From contig JACQWR010000004.1 of assembly GCA_016209105.1 (NCBI GenBank), forward strand, positions 146,630-210,629: DNA of 64,000 nucleotides, read 5' to 3'. The notes under the pieces were generated by a model, which made no database searches, was not told the DNA's origin, and worked only from the letters and a program-made list of their open reading frames with translations. This document shows, piece by piece, positions 51,191 to 60,442 of this stretch; position 1 is the first letter of the stretch; every line of letters starts with the position of its first letter. The translations under genes were made by a program, and so were the position numbers. The stretch comes from Deltaproteobacteria bacterium. Its GTDB lineage: Bacteria > Desulfobacterota > Syntrophia > Syntrophales > JACQWR01.

Positions 51191-52933
51191 ATGGAGTATA
51201 TCGTTCTTGCCCGTAAATGGAGACCCCGCGGTTTTGAAGACGTGGTGGGGCAGGATCATGTGGTCAGAACCCTGAAGAATGCCATTCTCCAGGAACGCAT
51301 TGCCCATGCCTTTGTCTTCAGCGGTCCCCGGGGTGTCGGGAAGACGTCGGTCGCCCGGATCCTGGCCAAGGCCTTAAACTGTGAAAAGGGCGCGTCGCCG
51401 ACACCCTGCCATGAATGCGCCAACTGTCGGGAGATCACGGCGGGGACGTCCATGGATGTCCATGAAATAGACGGGGCGTCCAACCGGGGGATAGACGAGA
51501 TCAGAGAGCTGAGGGAGAACGTGAGGTTTTCACCCGCGTCATCCCGCTACAAGATTTACATTATTGACGAAGTGCACATGCTGACCAGGGAGGCCTTTAA
51601 TGCCCTCCTCAAGACGCTCGAGGAACCTCCGCCCCATGTAATCTTTATCTTTGCCACGACGGAAACCCACAAAATTCCGGCAACCATTCTTTCCCGTTGC
51701 CAGTGCTTCGATTTTCGGCGGATTCCGCTGAAACAGATCAGGGACAGCTTGGGACGGATCGCCGCAGCCGAAGGGGTCACGGTCAGTGAGGCGGGTCTGA
51801 CCTGGATTGCCGGGGCAGGGGACGGGAGCCTGCGGGATGCCCAGAGCGTGCTGGACCAGATCATCTCCTACGCCGGATTCGTCGTTGGGGATGAGCAGAT
51901 AGAAGAAGTCCTCGGTCTCGGCGACCGGCGCTTTCTGTTCCTGCTTTCGGGCGCGGTGCTGGAGAGGGACGCAGGCCGATGCCTGCAGATTATCGGGGAC
52001 GCCTACTATGCCGGCCTGGACATGAAACACTTCTACCAGGCGCTCCTAGGTCATTTCCGGAACCTGCTCTTAACCAAAATCTCCGGGCAGGACCGCGCGC
52101 TTTTCGAGTTAAGCGACGACGACATGGCCAGGCTTGAGGAGCAGACGAGAAATGTTGCGCGGGAAACGCTCCTGCGCCTGCTGGACATCCTGATGGCGGA
52201 AGAGGAAACCGTAAGGAGGAGCAGTGATTCACGCCTGACCATCGAGACGGTTCTGGTGAGAATGGCCTATCTTGAGCCGGCGCTGCCCATCGGCGAGATC
52301 CTGGTCAGGATGGAGGGACTGGAAAAAAGGCTCGCGTCCGGAACAGTTTCCGCCGCCGCACCGGCTCCGGGAAGAAAGGGAGGAGCCCCGTTAGTTCCCC
52401 GGTCGCCGGTTATGCCGGTCACCGGAAAAACAGAAGCGACCTCGGCGCCGGAAAAAATCGAAAACGGTGGGTCGGCAAGGCACGAGATACGGGAGCCCGG
52501 TCCCCGCCCCGGTTCTCTGCCCGTTATCCCGGCGGACATCTGGAGCGATTACAAGGAATTCATCAAGAAGCAGAGCCAGCCCCTCTGGTCAAAGATCGAG
52601 GCGGGTAAATTTCTCGGCTATGAAAAGGGCTGTCTCCGGGTGGGGTTTCCCCCGGGGTATATCTTTCTTGATGAGTTGAACCAGAAGACGCTGCGAAACC
52701 GCCTCGCCGAACTATCCACGGCGTTTTTCGGAGAAGACGTGACGGTAAAAATCGAAACGGTGGAGGCCGGCCCGGAGGAACAGGCTCGCGGAGCCCAGAA
52801 CGGTTCTCAAAAGAACAACAGGATAAACGACATAAAGCGGGAAGCGCTTTCCCACCCCCTCCTGCAAAAGGTGCTGGACGTGTTCGAGGGGGCGGAGGTG
52901 CGGGATGTCATTCCCCGGGGGAATCACCGTTAG
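51191..52933 (+). CDS. dnaX: DNA polymerase III subunits gamma and tau
   Basis: A 580-residue clamp-loader ATPase. EYIVLARKWRPRGFEDVVGQ opens the protein. Walker A GPRGVGKTS (about 44-52), the zinc-binding Cys cluster (CEKGASPTPCHECANC, about 64-79), Walker B EVHML and the SRC arginine finger CQCFDFRRI region are visible. A proline-rich linker (about 385-450) precedes a C-terminal polymerase-binding tail. AGGAGAG is upstream. I did not see a clear A-rich slippery site for a gamma frameshift. Its TAG stop is at the start of repeat copy C. Confidence 0.95.
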   Translation: MEYIVLARKWRPRGFEDVVGQDHVVRTLKNAILQERIAHAFVFSGPRGVGKTSVARILAKALNCEKGASPTPCHECANCREITAGTSMDVHEIDGASNRGIDEIRELRENVRFSPASSRYKIYIIDEVHMLTREAFNALLKTLEEPPPHVIFIFATTETHKIPATILSRCQCFDFRRIPLKQIRDSLGRIAAAEGVTVSEAGLTWIAGAGDGSLRDAQSVLDQIISYAGFVVGDEQIEEVLGLGDRRFLFLLSGAVLERDAGRCLQIIGDAYYAGLDMKHFYQALLGHFRNLLLTKISGQDRALFELSDDDMARLEEQTRNVARETLLRLLDILMAEEETVRRSSDSRLTIETVLVRMAYLEPALPIGEILVRMEGLEKRLASGTVSAAAPAPGRKGGAPLVPRSPVMPVTGKTEATSAPEKIENGGSARHEIREPGPRPGSLPVIPADIWSDYKEFIKKQSQPLWSKIEAGKFLGYEKGCLRVGFPPGYIFLDELNQKTLRNRLAELSTAFFGEDVTVKIETVEAGPEEQARGAQNGSQKNNRINDIKREALSHPLLQKVLDVFEGAEVRDVIPRGNHR

Positions 52934-53139
52934 CAGGCTGTTGAAAAGCGCCCGTCTGCTGCGTTTCCCTCATCCTTCGCCATTCGACGCACGTCACCGT
53001 ACGCCTCATGGTCGAAGAGACCGGGGGCGCATCACCGAATCCCGCCATAAGGAGGGATGAGGTGGCGCAACAGCAGACGATTACTTCCCTGCCGGGAATC
53101 CACGCTTGGTAAGCGTGGATTCAATTCGGGGGCCTTGCA
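52933..53139 (+). repeat. Palindromic intergenic element, copy C
   Basis: GCAGGCTGTTGAAAAG starts on the dnaX stop codon. Then come the cattcgacgcacgtcaccgtacgcc palindrome region and the ggattcaattcgggggccttgca block shared with copy A. The right terminal repeat is missing: the element runs straight into the ybaB start at 53148. It thus separates genes that are normally tightly linked. Confidence 0.8.
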
Positions 53140-53147
53140 AAAGAACA

Positions 53148-53456
53148 ATGCAAAATTTTGGCAATATCATGAAACAGGCGAAACAACTTCAGGAAAAGAT
53201 GGTGCGTCTCCAGGCAGAGATGGAGACGAAGACGATAGAGGCGTCGGCAGGGGGCGGGATGGTTTCCGTGGTCGTCAACGGGAAGAATGAGCTGGTTTCC
53301 CTGAAAATAGACCGGGAAGTGGTCAATCCCGATGACATTGTGATGCTTCAGGATCTGATCGTGGCGGCGGTAAACGAGGGAATCCGCAGAGCCCAGGAAA
53401 TGGCCTCTGCGGAAATGGCGAAGATTACCGGGGGGATCAACATCCCAGGTCTGTGA
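53148..53456 (+). CDS. ybaB: Nucleoid-associated protein YbaB/EbfC
   Basis: A 102-residue DNA-binding dimer. MQNFGNIMKQAKQLQEKMVRLQAEM (about 1-25), GGGMVSVVVNGKNELVSLKID and the ALREIL-like DLIVAAVNEGIRRAQE helix are typical. It sits in the conserved dnaX-ybaB-recR order. ATG 53148 is preceded only by repeat sequence, so translation may depend on weak signals or on reinitiation; internal ATG 53169 would cut the first helix. Confidence 0.9.
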   Translation: MQNFGNIMKQAKQLQEKMVRLQAEMETKTIEASAGGGMVSVVVNGKNELVSLKIDREVVNPDDIVMLQDLIVAAVNEGIRRAQEMASAEMAKITGGINIPGL

Positions 53457-53471
53457 GGGGGGATATTCAGG

Positions 53472-54068
53472 ATGACAGGGTACGCACAGCCCATCAAGCG
53501 GCTGATAAGAGAACTGGGCAGGCTTCCGGGCATCGGCGAAAAAACGGCGACGCGGCTGGCGACCTTTATCATGCGCGCCTCCCTGGAGGATGCAAAACAA
53601 CTTGCCGAGAGCATCATCGAGGTAAAGGAGAAGATCCGGTTTTGCAGCGTCTGCTTTAATCTGACGGAGAAGGACCTTTGCGACATCTGTTCCGATCCGG
53701 GACGCGATCGGGAAGCAATCTGCGTGGTAGAGGAACCGGACGCCCTGATTGCTATTGAGGAAAGCGGGAGTTTCCGCGGCACCTATCATGTCTTGCACGG
53801 GGCGCTTGCCCCTCTCGACGGCATCGGGCCGGAGCAGCTTAAGGTGAAAGAACTGATGGAACGCTTAGGCGGCGCCGTCAAGGAAATCATTATCGCAACG
53901 AATCCGAACGTCCAGGGAGAGTCCACGGCGCTGCTCATTACGAGGCTGCTCAAGGACAGGGACGTAAAGGTGACGCGGATCGCCTTTGGTGTCCCCTTGG
54001 GAGGCGACCTGAAATATACGGATAAGATGACGCTTTCGAAGTCCATAGAATTCCGCCGGACCATGTGA
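53472..54068 (+). CDS. recR: Recombination protein RecR
   Basis: A 198-residue protein: helix-hairpin-helix [13 protein letters not shown] (about 18-30), zinc finger [16 protein letters not shown] (about 58-73) and Toprim domain with [15 protein letters not shown] and ATNPNVQGE. It helps RecO load RecA at gaps. GGGGGG precedes ATG 53472, 15 bp after ybaB. Confidence 0.95.
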   Translation: MTGYAQPIKRLIRELGRLPGIGEKTATRLATFIMRASLEDAKQLAESIIEVKEKIRFCSVCFNLTEKDLCDICSDPGRDREAICVVEEPDALIAIEESGSFRGTYHVLHGALAPLDGIGPEQLKVKELMERLGGAVKEIIIATNPNVQGESTALLITRLLKDRDVKVTRIAFGVPLGGDLKYTDKMTLSKSIEFRRTM

Positions 54069-54120
54069 TCGGGAAACCCCGGACTTCCAGTCGTCCGGCG
54101 CCTCCGGCGGAAAGAAAATG

Positions 54121-54149
54121 TTGACATAAGAAAACAATTATAATAAAAA
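54121..54149 (+). promoter_or_regulatory. Possible promoter of the por-nuo-like operon
   Basis: TTGACA (54121-54126) with AT-rich TAATAAAAAA around 54141-54150; a TATAAT at 54139-54144 is only 12 bp from this -35. Spacing is thus ambiguous. Confidence 0.4.
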
Positions 54150-54198
54150 ACAGCGTTTCTGTTGGGTAAGAGATAAAAACAGTTGGGGAGATGGTCCA

Positions 54199-54744
54199 AT
54201 GATTGAAGTGCGATGGCATGGGAGAGGCGGCCAGGGGGCGGTAACCTCCGTGGAATTGCTTGCCCTGGCGGCTATAGAAGAGGGGAAGTATGCGCAGGGA
54301 TTTCCCAGCTTTGGCCCGGAAAGGCGAGGGGCGCCCGTGGCGGCGTTCAACCGCGTTGACGGCAAACAGATAAAGATCAGGTCCGGGATATACCATCCCG
54401 ATACGGTCGTTGTTCTTGACGAAGGGCTGGTGGGACTGGTGAACGTTGCCGAAGGATTGAAGCCGGAGGGTGTCCTGATTGTCAATACGGCAAAGACACC
54501 CGCAGAAGTGAGGAAGACGATCAAGTTCAAGGGAAAGATCGCCGCCGTGGATGCCACGGCGATAGCCAGAAAAGAACTGGGGGTTCCCATTACGAACACT
54601 ACCATGATCGGGGCCCTGGTCAGATTGACGGGCATCGTGAAGCTGGATTCATTGAAGGTTCCCGTGGAACACCGATTCGGCAGGATCGCAATCAAAAACT
54701 TGACTGCCATGAAGAGGGCCTTCGACGAAGTGAATATCGGCTGA
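54199..54744 (+). CDS. porG: 2-oxoacid:ferredoxin oxidoreductase, gamma subunit
   Basis: A 181-residue subunit with the gamma signature EVRWHGRGGQGAVTSVELLALAA (about 3-25) and FGPERRGAPVAAF (about 39-51). In four-subunit PFOR/VOR/KOR enzymes it forms the structural domain III. It is the first gene of a run of seven on the same strand: gamma, delta, alpha, beta, then NuoE-, NuoF- and NuoG-N-like. That order resembles the phenylglyoxylate:NAD and related NAD-linked oxidoreductases. The substrate is most likely pyruvate, but other 2-oxoacids are possible. Confidence 0.9.
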   Translation: MIEVRWHGRGGQGAVTSVELLALAAIEEGKYAQGFPSFGPERRGAPVAAFNRVDGKQIKIRSGIYHPDTVVVLDEGLVGLVNVAEGLKPEGVLIVNTAKTPAEVRKTIKFKGKIAAVDATAIARKELGVPITNTTMIGALVRLTGIVKLDSLKVPVEHRFGRIAIKNLTAMKRAFDEVNIG

Positions 54745-54837
54745 CGGTTGATTATCGGGGAAAGCGGAACCGGCGGCGCCTTCAGGTTCATCGAACGTTC
54801 CAAAAATCAACAAACAGAATAATGACGAGGTATCATA

Positions 54838-55128
54838 ATGGCGGCAAAGAAGTGGCCGGAAAACTGGCAGAATGTAAATCGGGGATGCGTTGTATTCAGG
54901 CCCGGCAGCGCGGGGGATTACCATACCGGGAGTTGGCGGGCCCAGCAGCCTGTCTGGGATAATGTGAAATGCATCAAGTGCGGGCTCTGTTACATCGTCT
55001 GTCCCGAGGGATGCATTTCCGAAGGTTCGGACGGATACTACTCGGCGGACCTTGATTACTGCAAGGGTTGCGGCATCTGTACCCACGAGTGCTGGCCCCG
55101 CGCCATCAAAATGGTTGAGGAGGGATAA
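54838..55128 (+). CDS. porD: 2-oxoacid:ferredoxin oxidoreductase, delta (ferredoxin) subunit
   Basis: A 96-residue subunit with two 4Fe-4S clusters: KCIKCGLCYIVCPEGC and DYCKGCGICTHECWP. It carries electrons from the TPP centre outwards. GAGG lies just upstream, and the alpha gene starts 3 nt after its stop. Confidence 0.92.
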   Translation: MAAKKWPENWQNVNRGCVVFRPGSAGDYHTGSWRAQQPVWDNVKCIKCGLCYIVCPEGCISEGSDGYYSADLDYCKGCGICTHECWPRAIKMVEEG

Positions 55129-55131
55129 GCC

Positions 55132-56310
55132 ATGTCTAAGCGAATCGGTATAGAAGTAGCAGTTGCCGCGGCTGAAGCAGCGGCATTATGCAGGTTCGAC
55201 GTAGCGGCCGTCTATCCCATTACGCCCCAGTCCCACGTGGCGGAGCACCTGTCCAACATCGTAGCCGACGGCAGGATAGATGCCGAGTTCATTACCGTGG
55301 AGTCGGAACATTCCGCGATGAGCGCCGCCATGGGCGCTTCGGCAACGGGGGCGAGAGTGGTTACGGCCACCAGTTCCCAGGGACTCATGTACATGCACGA
55401 AGTCCTTCCCATCGCGTCGGCCATGCGTCTGCCCATCGTGATGGCAATCGCCAACCGGGCGGTTTCCGGCCCTCTCAATATCTTGAATGATCACAGCGAC
55501 ATCATGCCCCAGCGGGATTCGGGCTGGATATCGCTTTTTGCGGAGAACGGCCAAGAGGTGGTGGACATGATGATCCAGGCCTTCAAGATCGCCGAACACC
55601 GCGACGTCCAGTTGCCGGTGAACGTGAACATTGACGGATTCCAGCTTACCCACATGGTGGAGCCACTGGAAATGCCGGATCAGAAAGAAGTGGACAAATT
55701 CCTGCCCCCCTACAAGCCGTACGCCACCCTCCACCCCGACAAACCCGTTTCCATGGGGACCTTCGCCATGAACGACGTCTATACCGAAGTGATGAAGGCG
55801 AAGGATGCGGCCCTGGTGAACTCGAAAGAGGTCATCCTCGCGGTCTGGAAGGAGTGGGAAAAACGCTTTGGCCGCGCATACGAACCGATCGAGGGATACC
55901 GGGTTAAGGGCGCGGAAATCCTGATGCTCACCATGGGCTCCATGGGAGAAACGGCGGCGGTTGCCATTGATGAGCTGCGCAAGAAGGGAATTCCCGCGGG
56001 GCTCCTGAAGATGAAACTCTGGCGGCCGTTTCCCTTTGATGAACTGAAGAAGGCCGTGAAGGGGGCGAAAACCCTGATCGTTACGGATCGGGCCGTTTCC
56101 TTTGGCGGTCCGGGCGGCCCCGTGGCCGGCGAGGTCAGGTCCGCCCTGTACGACCAGCCCACCCGCCCCGCCATCATCAATGAAATCATCGGCCTCGGCG
56201 GGCGCGATATGATGGTGGAACATTTCATGGAGATCGTGATGAAGGCGGCCAAAGCGGGCAGGAAAAAGAGGAAGGAAGCATACGAATTTTATGGAGTGAG
56301 GGAAGCATGA
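55132..56310 (+). CDS. porA: 2-oxoacid:ferredoxin oxidoreductase, alpha subunit
   Basis: A 392-residue subunit with AAVYPITPQSHVAEHL (about 24-39), the YPITP motif of PFOR domain I, followed by the EHSAMSAAMGAS segment, ATSSQGL and the domain II region around TDRAVSFGGPGGPVAGEV. The TPP site is formed with the beta subunit. It overlaps the beta start by ATGA. Confidence 0.93.
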   Translation: MSKRIGIEVAVAAAEAAALCRFDVAAVYPITPQSHVAEHLSNIVADGRIDAEFITVESEHSAMSAAMGASATGARVVTATSSQGLMYMHEVLPIASAMRLPIVMAIANRAVSGPLNILNDHSDIMPQRDSGWISLFAENGQEVVDMMIQAFKIAEHRDVQLPVNVNIDGFQLTHMVEPLEMPDQKEVDKFLPPYKPYATLHPDKPVSMGTFAMNDVYTEVMKAKDAALVNSKEVILAVWKEWEKRFGRAYEPIEGYRVKGAEILMLTMGSMGETAAVAIDELRKKGIPAGLLKMKLWRPFPFDELKKAVKGAKTLIVTDRAVSFGGPGGPVAGEVRSALYDQPTRPAIINEIIGLGGRDMMVEHFMEIVMKAAKAGRKKRKEAYEFYGVREA

Positions 56311-57281
56311 GCATGCCAAGCAATTTCAAGTTAGTTGAAAACTTTGATTTATATGCCCCTAAGCTGACGGACCGGGAGGAGTATTTCTGTCCCGGGCATC
56401 GCGCCTGCCAGGGATGCGGCGAGGCCCTCGCCGTTCGTCTGATGTGCAAGGCCCTCGGCAAGGATACGGTGGTCACCAATGCCACGGGGTGCATGGAGAT
56501 TGTGGGCAGTCTTTATCCCACGACGGCATGGAAAGTTCCGTGGATACACGTGGCTTTTCCCAACGCCGCGGCGGTGGCGTCGGGTGTGGAGGCCGGACTG
56601 AAGGCGCTCCGGCGCCAGGGGAAGATCGCCGACCGGGACGTGAAATCGGTGGGCATCGGCGGCGACGGCGCCACGATGGACATCGGGATCCAGGCGCTGT
56701 CCGGGGCCATGGAGCGGGGGCACGACATGCTCTACGTCTGCTTCGACAACGAGGCGTACATGAATACGGGAATCCAGCGTTCCAGCGCCACGCCCTTTGG
56801 CGCCTCGACGACGACGGCCCCCGCCGGAAAGGTCAGCATCGGCAACAAGACCTGGAAAAAGAACCTGCCCGAAATCATGGTGGCGCACAACCTGGCCTAC
56901 GTGGCGACGGCCTCCCACGGCTATCCCCTCGATTTTATGAACAAGGTCAAGAAGGCACGGAGTCTCAAGGGACCGTCCTACATTCATTGTTTTACCGTTT
57001 GTCCCACGGGATGGCGTTCCGCCTCGGAAATCACCATGAAGCTGGCGCGGCTGGCAACCGAGACGGGCATCTTCCCTCTCTACGAGGTGGAGAACGGCAA
57101 GTACCGGATGACCGTGGAGCCGCGGACACCCTTGCGGCCCGTGGAGGATTATCTGAAACTCCAGGGAAGGTTCCGCCACCTGCCTCCGGATCAGATCAAG
57201 GTTATCCAGGACAGGGTAAACATGGAGTACCGGAAGCTGCTGAACAAGGTTGAGCATTCCAAGTCCTGGTCCGAGATGTAA
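56307..57281 (+). CDS. porB: 2-oxoacid:ferredoxin oxidoreductase, beta (TPP-binding) subunit
   Basis: A 324-residue subunit with CPGHRACQGCGEAL (cluster and TPP-adjacent Cys), GIGGDGATMDIG (the TPP GDG motif, about 111-122) and DNEAYMNTGIQRSSATPFGA (about 147-166), which is characteristic of pyruvate:ferredoxin oxidoreductase. It decarboxylates the 2-oxoacid to an acyl-CoA and reduces the clusters of PorD. The pattern favours pyruvate, although related phenylglyoxylate and oxalate enzymes share parts of it. Confidence 0.92.
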   Translation: MSMPSNFKLVENFDLYAPKLTDREEYFCPGHRACQGCGEALAVRLMCKALGKDTVVTNATGCMEIVGSLYPTTAWKVPWIHVAFPNAAAVASGVEAGLKALRRQGKIADRDVKSVGIGGDGATMDIGIQALSGAMERGHDMLYVCFDNEAYMNTGIQRSSATPFGASTTTAPAGKVSIGNKTWKKNLPEIMVAHNLAYVATASHGYPLDFMNKVKKARSLKGPSYIHCFTVCPTGWRSASEITMKLARLATETGIFPLYEVENGKYRMTVEPRTPLRPVEDYLKLQGRFRHLPPDQIKVIQDRVNMEYRKLLNKVEHSKSWSEM

Positions 57282-57306
57282 AAGACAACATAAAGGTGAT
57301 TTACGT

Positions 57307-57780
57307 ATGGAAACTGCGAGAACCGACGAGAGGACAAAACTCAGGGAAATCATCGCCCGTTACCACGGGGAAAAGAGTTCTCTGATTGCGATTCTTCAAG
57401 ATATTCAGGAGGCCTATAACTACCTGCCCGTTGCTATCCTGAAAATGGTGGGCCAGGAAATGGACATCCCTCTCATGAGGGTGTATGAGGTGGCGACGTT
57501 TTATAACGCCTTCAGTCTGACGCCGCGCGGAAAGAATGTTGTTGAGGTGTGCGCCGGTACGGCCTGCCATGTCAAAGGGGCTATCAACCTGCTGGAAAAC
57601 CTGGAACGGGAATTGGAGATCAAGTGTGGAGAGACGACCAAGGATGAGACGTTTACCCTCGAGCAGGTCAGATGTTTGGGATGCTGCAGCTTGGCGCCGG
57701 TCGTTCGGATTGACGGGAATATTCACGCTTACCTGACCCAGCAGCAGATTCCCGATATTTTGAGAAACTACAGAAAATAG
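57307..57780 (+). CDS. NuoE/HydC-like [2Fe-2S] subunit
   Basis: A 157-residue thioredoxin-like ferredoxin. The 2Fe-2S ligands are in VCAGTACHVKG (C-x4-C, about 84) and VRCLGCCSLAP (CxxxC, about 123). It has the N-terminal helical domain of NuoE. AAAGGTGA precedes the ATG, 25 bp after porB. In bifurcating hydrogenases the same type links NADH to ferredoxin; here no hydrogenase subunit follows. Confidence 0.9.
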   Translation: METARTDERTKLREIIARYHGEKSSLIAILQDIQEAYNYLPVAILKMVGQEMDIPLMRVYEVATFYNAFSLTPRGKNVVEVCAGTACHVKGAINLLENLERELEIKCGETTKDETFTLEQVRCLGCCSLAPVVRIDGNIHAYLTQQQIPDILRNYRK

Positions 57781-57790
57781 GGGTATAAAA

Positions 57791-59704
57791 GTGAGCAAGA
57801 TCAATACACTTGAGGACTTGAACAAGGCAGGGAAACGGGGGCTCGCAACGCTCATCCCCTCCGGAACAAAGATCATGGTCGGGATGGCGACCAGCGGCAT
57901 CGCCTCGGGAGCCCAGGATGTTTACCATGCCCTCGATAGGGAAATCAGGGAGCGCAGGCTCGATATCATCCTGAGCAGGACGGGAAGTATGGGGATGGAT
58001 TGCATGGAGCCCCTCGTTGATGTCCTGGAGCCGGGTAAACCGAGATTAGCCTACGGCAAAATAACCGCGAAGAAAGCGCCAACGCTCCTCGAGCAGATCG
58101 CCAAGGGGACCATAGAGACAATCAAGCCCTTCTACCGGATGGACGAGGAGGAGTCTATCATTCTCGGAAAGTCCAAACGCTACGGCGACGGGTCGGTTCC
58201 GGCTTACCTGAAGGAAATACCCACTATCAAGGAGATCCCGTTCTACGCCAAGCAGGTCAAGATCGCTACCCGCAACTGCGGCCTGATTGACCCGGAGAGC
58301 ATAGACGAGTATATCGCCAAGGGCGGTTACTCCGGCCTCTACAAGGCAATCACCGGCATGAAGCCGGAAGCGATCATCAAGGAGGTAATTGCCTCCGGCC
58401 TGCGTGGACGCGGCGGCGGCGGGTTCCCGGCCGGCATCAAATGGAAGACCTGCCGTGAGGCAAAGGGCGACGTCAAGTACGTCATCTGCAACGGCGACGA
58501 GGGCGATCCCGGCGCTTACATGGACCGGAGCGTCATGGAAGGCGATCCTCACAGCGTTATCGAAGGGATGATCATCGGCGCTTTTGCCATCGGCTCCCAT
58601 GATGGCTACATATACGTCCGGAACGAATATCCCCTTGCCGTGGCGAACTTGGGCAAGGCGATTGAGAAGGCACGCGAGTACGGCCTTCTCGGCAAGAACA
58701 TCTTCAATTCCGGCTTCGATTTCGACATCAGGATCAGCAAGGGCGCGGGCGCCTTCGTCTGCGGCGAATCAACAGCCCTCATGGCCTCCCTCGAGGGGGC
58801 GGCCGGCGAGCCGAGGGCAAAGTACATCCATACCGTGGAGCACGGCCTCTGGAACAGGCCTTCCAACCTGAACAACGTCGAGACGTGGGCGAATGTCCCC
58901 GCGATCCTCACGAGGGGCGGCAAGTGGTTTGCCGGGATCGGCGCGCAGAACAGCACGGGCACGAAGGTCTTTTCCGTCGTCGGCAAGATCAACAACATCG
59001 GCCTCGTTGAAGTGCCGATGGGAACGCCTCTCAAAGATATTGTTTATGATATCGGCGGCGGGGTTCCCCATGGTCGGAAGTTCAAGGCCGTCCAGACCGG
59101 CGGTCCCTCCGGCGGCTGCATCCCCGAGAAACTGATTGACCTGCGCGTTGATTTTGACGAACTCTGGAAGGCGGGCTCGATGATGGGTTCCGGCGGCATG
59201 ATCGTCATGGATGACCGGACCTGCATGGTGGACATCGCCCGCTACTTCATCGAATTCCTCGAGTCGGAATCCTGCGGGAAGTGCATCCCCTGTCGGGAGG
59301 GCGTCCGCCGCATGCGGGATATCCTCGAAGATATCTGCGCCGGAAAGGGGCAGGCGGGGGACGTGGAGCTTCTGGAAACAATGTCGCAGGCGATCATTGA
59401 CGGTTCTCTGTGCGCGCTCGGCGGCAGTGCCCCCAACCCGGTCCTCTCCACAATCAGGTATTTCCGGGATGAGTATGACGCCCATATCAAGGAGGGGCGG
59501 TGTCCCGCCGGCGTCTGCAAGGCGCTTATCAAGTACAGCGTTGACTCTGAAACGTGTACCGGCTGCGGCATGTGTGTGAAGGTATGTCCCACCGGGGCCG
59601 CGCGTGGGGAAAAGAAGCAGCCCCACGTTATTGATGAGGCGACGTGCACCAGGTGCGGCGCCTGTCTGGAGAGTTGCAAATTCGATGCGATAAATGTTAA
59701 ATAA
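57791..59704 (+). CDS. NuoF/HydB-like NADH-binding flavoprotein with extra ferredoxin domain
   Basis: A 637-residue protein. An N-terminal ferredoxin/NuoE-like fold (about 1-120, without a full Cys set) precedes the FMN/NADH domain with GLRGRGGGGFPAG (about 206-218) and NGDEGDPGAYMDR. The 4Fe-4S site is ESCGKCIPCREG (about 495-506), with the fourth Cys in GSLCALG. Two C-terminal 4Fe-4S motifs are CTGCGMCVKVCP and CTRCGACLESC. The layout equals HydB/HndC of NAD-linked complexes. GTG 57791 starts 10 nt after the NuoE-like stop. Confidence 0.92.
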   Translation: MSKINTLEDLNKAGKRGLATLIPSGTKIMVGMATSGIASGAQDVYHALDREIRERRLDIILSRTGSMGMDCMEPLVDVLEPGKPRLAYGKITAKKAPTLLEQIAKGTIETIKPFYRMDEEESIILGKSKRYGDGSVPAYLKEIPTIKEIPFYAKQVKIATRNCGLIDPESIDEYIAKGGYSGLYKAITGMKPEAIIKEVIASGLRGRGGGGFPAGIKWKTCREAKGDVKYVICNGDEGDPGAYMDRSVMEGDPHSVIEGMIIGAFAIGSHDGYIYVRNEYPLAVANLGKAIEKAREYGLLGKNIFNSGFDFDIRISKGAGAFVCGESTALMASLEGAAGEPRAKYIHTVEHGLWNRPSNLNNVETWANVPAILTRGGKWFAGIGAQNSTGTKVFSVVGKINNIGLVEVPMGTPLKDIVYDIGGGVPHGRKFKAVQTGGPSGGCIPEKLIDLRVDFDELWKAGSMMGSGGMIVMDDRTCMVDIARYFIEFLESESCGKCIPCREGVRRMRDILEDICAGKGQAGDVELLETMSQAIIDGSLCALGGSAPNPVLSTIRYFRDEYDAHIKEGRCPAGVCKALIKYSVDSETCTGCGMCVKVCPTGAARGEKKQPHVIDEATCTRCGACLESCKFDAINVK

Positions 59705-59715
59705 GGATAGGAAAA

Positions 59716-60429
59716 ATGGCTAAATGTATTATAGATGGCAAGAAGATTACCGCTCCGGACGGAACGCCCATCCTTCAGGCGGCCCGCGATAACGGAATAG
59801 ATATCCCCACTCTTTGTTCCCACGAATCCATAGAACCGTCCGGCGCCTGCCGGCTCTGTGTGGTGGAGATCAAGAAGGGCAAGAGGTCGAAAATCGTTAC
59901 GTCCTGCCTCTATCAGGTGGAAGACGGCCTCGAAGTGGATACGAAAAGCGAGCGGGTCATGAATGTGCGCCGCCTGGTGTTGGCGCTCCTGCTGGCGAGG
60001 AATCCCGCGTCCGAGGTGATCAGGGAAATCGCGGTAAAAATGGGTGTCAACCCGCAGCCGCGGTTTAAGCTCGACGAAGACAAGGGGAAGTGCATCCTCT
60101 GCCGCCTGTGTGTGCGGACCTGCGCCGATATCGTGGGGGTGAACGCCATCGGGTTGTCTCACCGCGGTCCCTCAAAAACCGTGGGACCTCCCTTCGATGA
60201 GGATTCATCGGCCTGCATCGGTTGCGGCGCCTGCGCCTATGTCTGTCCCACGGGCCATATCCTCATGGAAGAGAAGGTGGACGAACGCAAGATTTGGGGG
60301 CGCAGATTCAAGATGAAGGCCTGCGATACCTGCGGCCGCTATTTTGCGCCGCTGGATCAACTGGAGTTTATCAGCAAGAAGACCGGCGTTTCGGTGGCAG
60401 ATCTTTCCATCTGCACGAGCTGCCGGTAA
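59716..60429 (+). CDS. NuoG N-terminal-like iron-sulfur protein (no H-cluster)
   Basis: A 237-residue protein. A plant-type 2Fe-2S ferredoxin domain with CSHESIEPSGACRLC (about 34-48) and a distal Cys precedes the His-Cys region usual in NuoG. Two 4Fe-4S motifs follow: CILCRLCVRTCADI (about 130) and CIGCGACAYVCP (about 172), with a C-terminal CxxC pair. It ends where [FeFe]-hydrogenase HydA would continue with its H-cluster domain, which is absent. The por genes upstream most likely feed electrons to this and the NuoEF-like subunits. Complex formation is inferred from gene order. Confidence 0.88.
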   Translation: MAKCIIDGKKITAPDGTPILQAARDNGIDIPTLCSHESIEPSGACRLCVVEIKKGKRSKIVTSCLYQVEDGLEVDTKSERVMNVRRLVLALLLARNPASEVIREIAVKMGVNPQPRFKLDEDKGKCILCRLCVRTCADIVGVNAIGLSHRGPSKTVGPPFDEDSSACIGCGACAYVCPTGHILMEEKVDERKIWGRRFKMKACDTCGRYFAPLDQLEFISKKTGVSVADLSICTSCR

Positions 60430-60442
60430 AAAAACAGAATAT

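Noticed and set aside
51191..52933. Programmed frameshift site for a separate gamma subunit in dnaX
   Set aside because: I found no A AAA AAG-type slippery run with a following stem in the expected region, so no gamma product is claimed.
59716..60429. [FeFe]-hydrogenase large subunit
   Set aside because: The protein stops after the ferredoxin-type clusters; none of the H-cluster cysteine motifs exist in it or in the following 480 bp.
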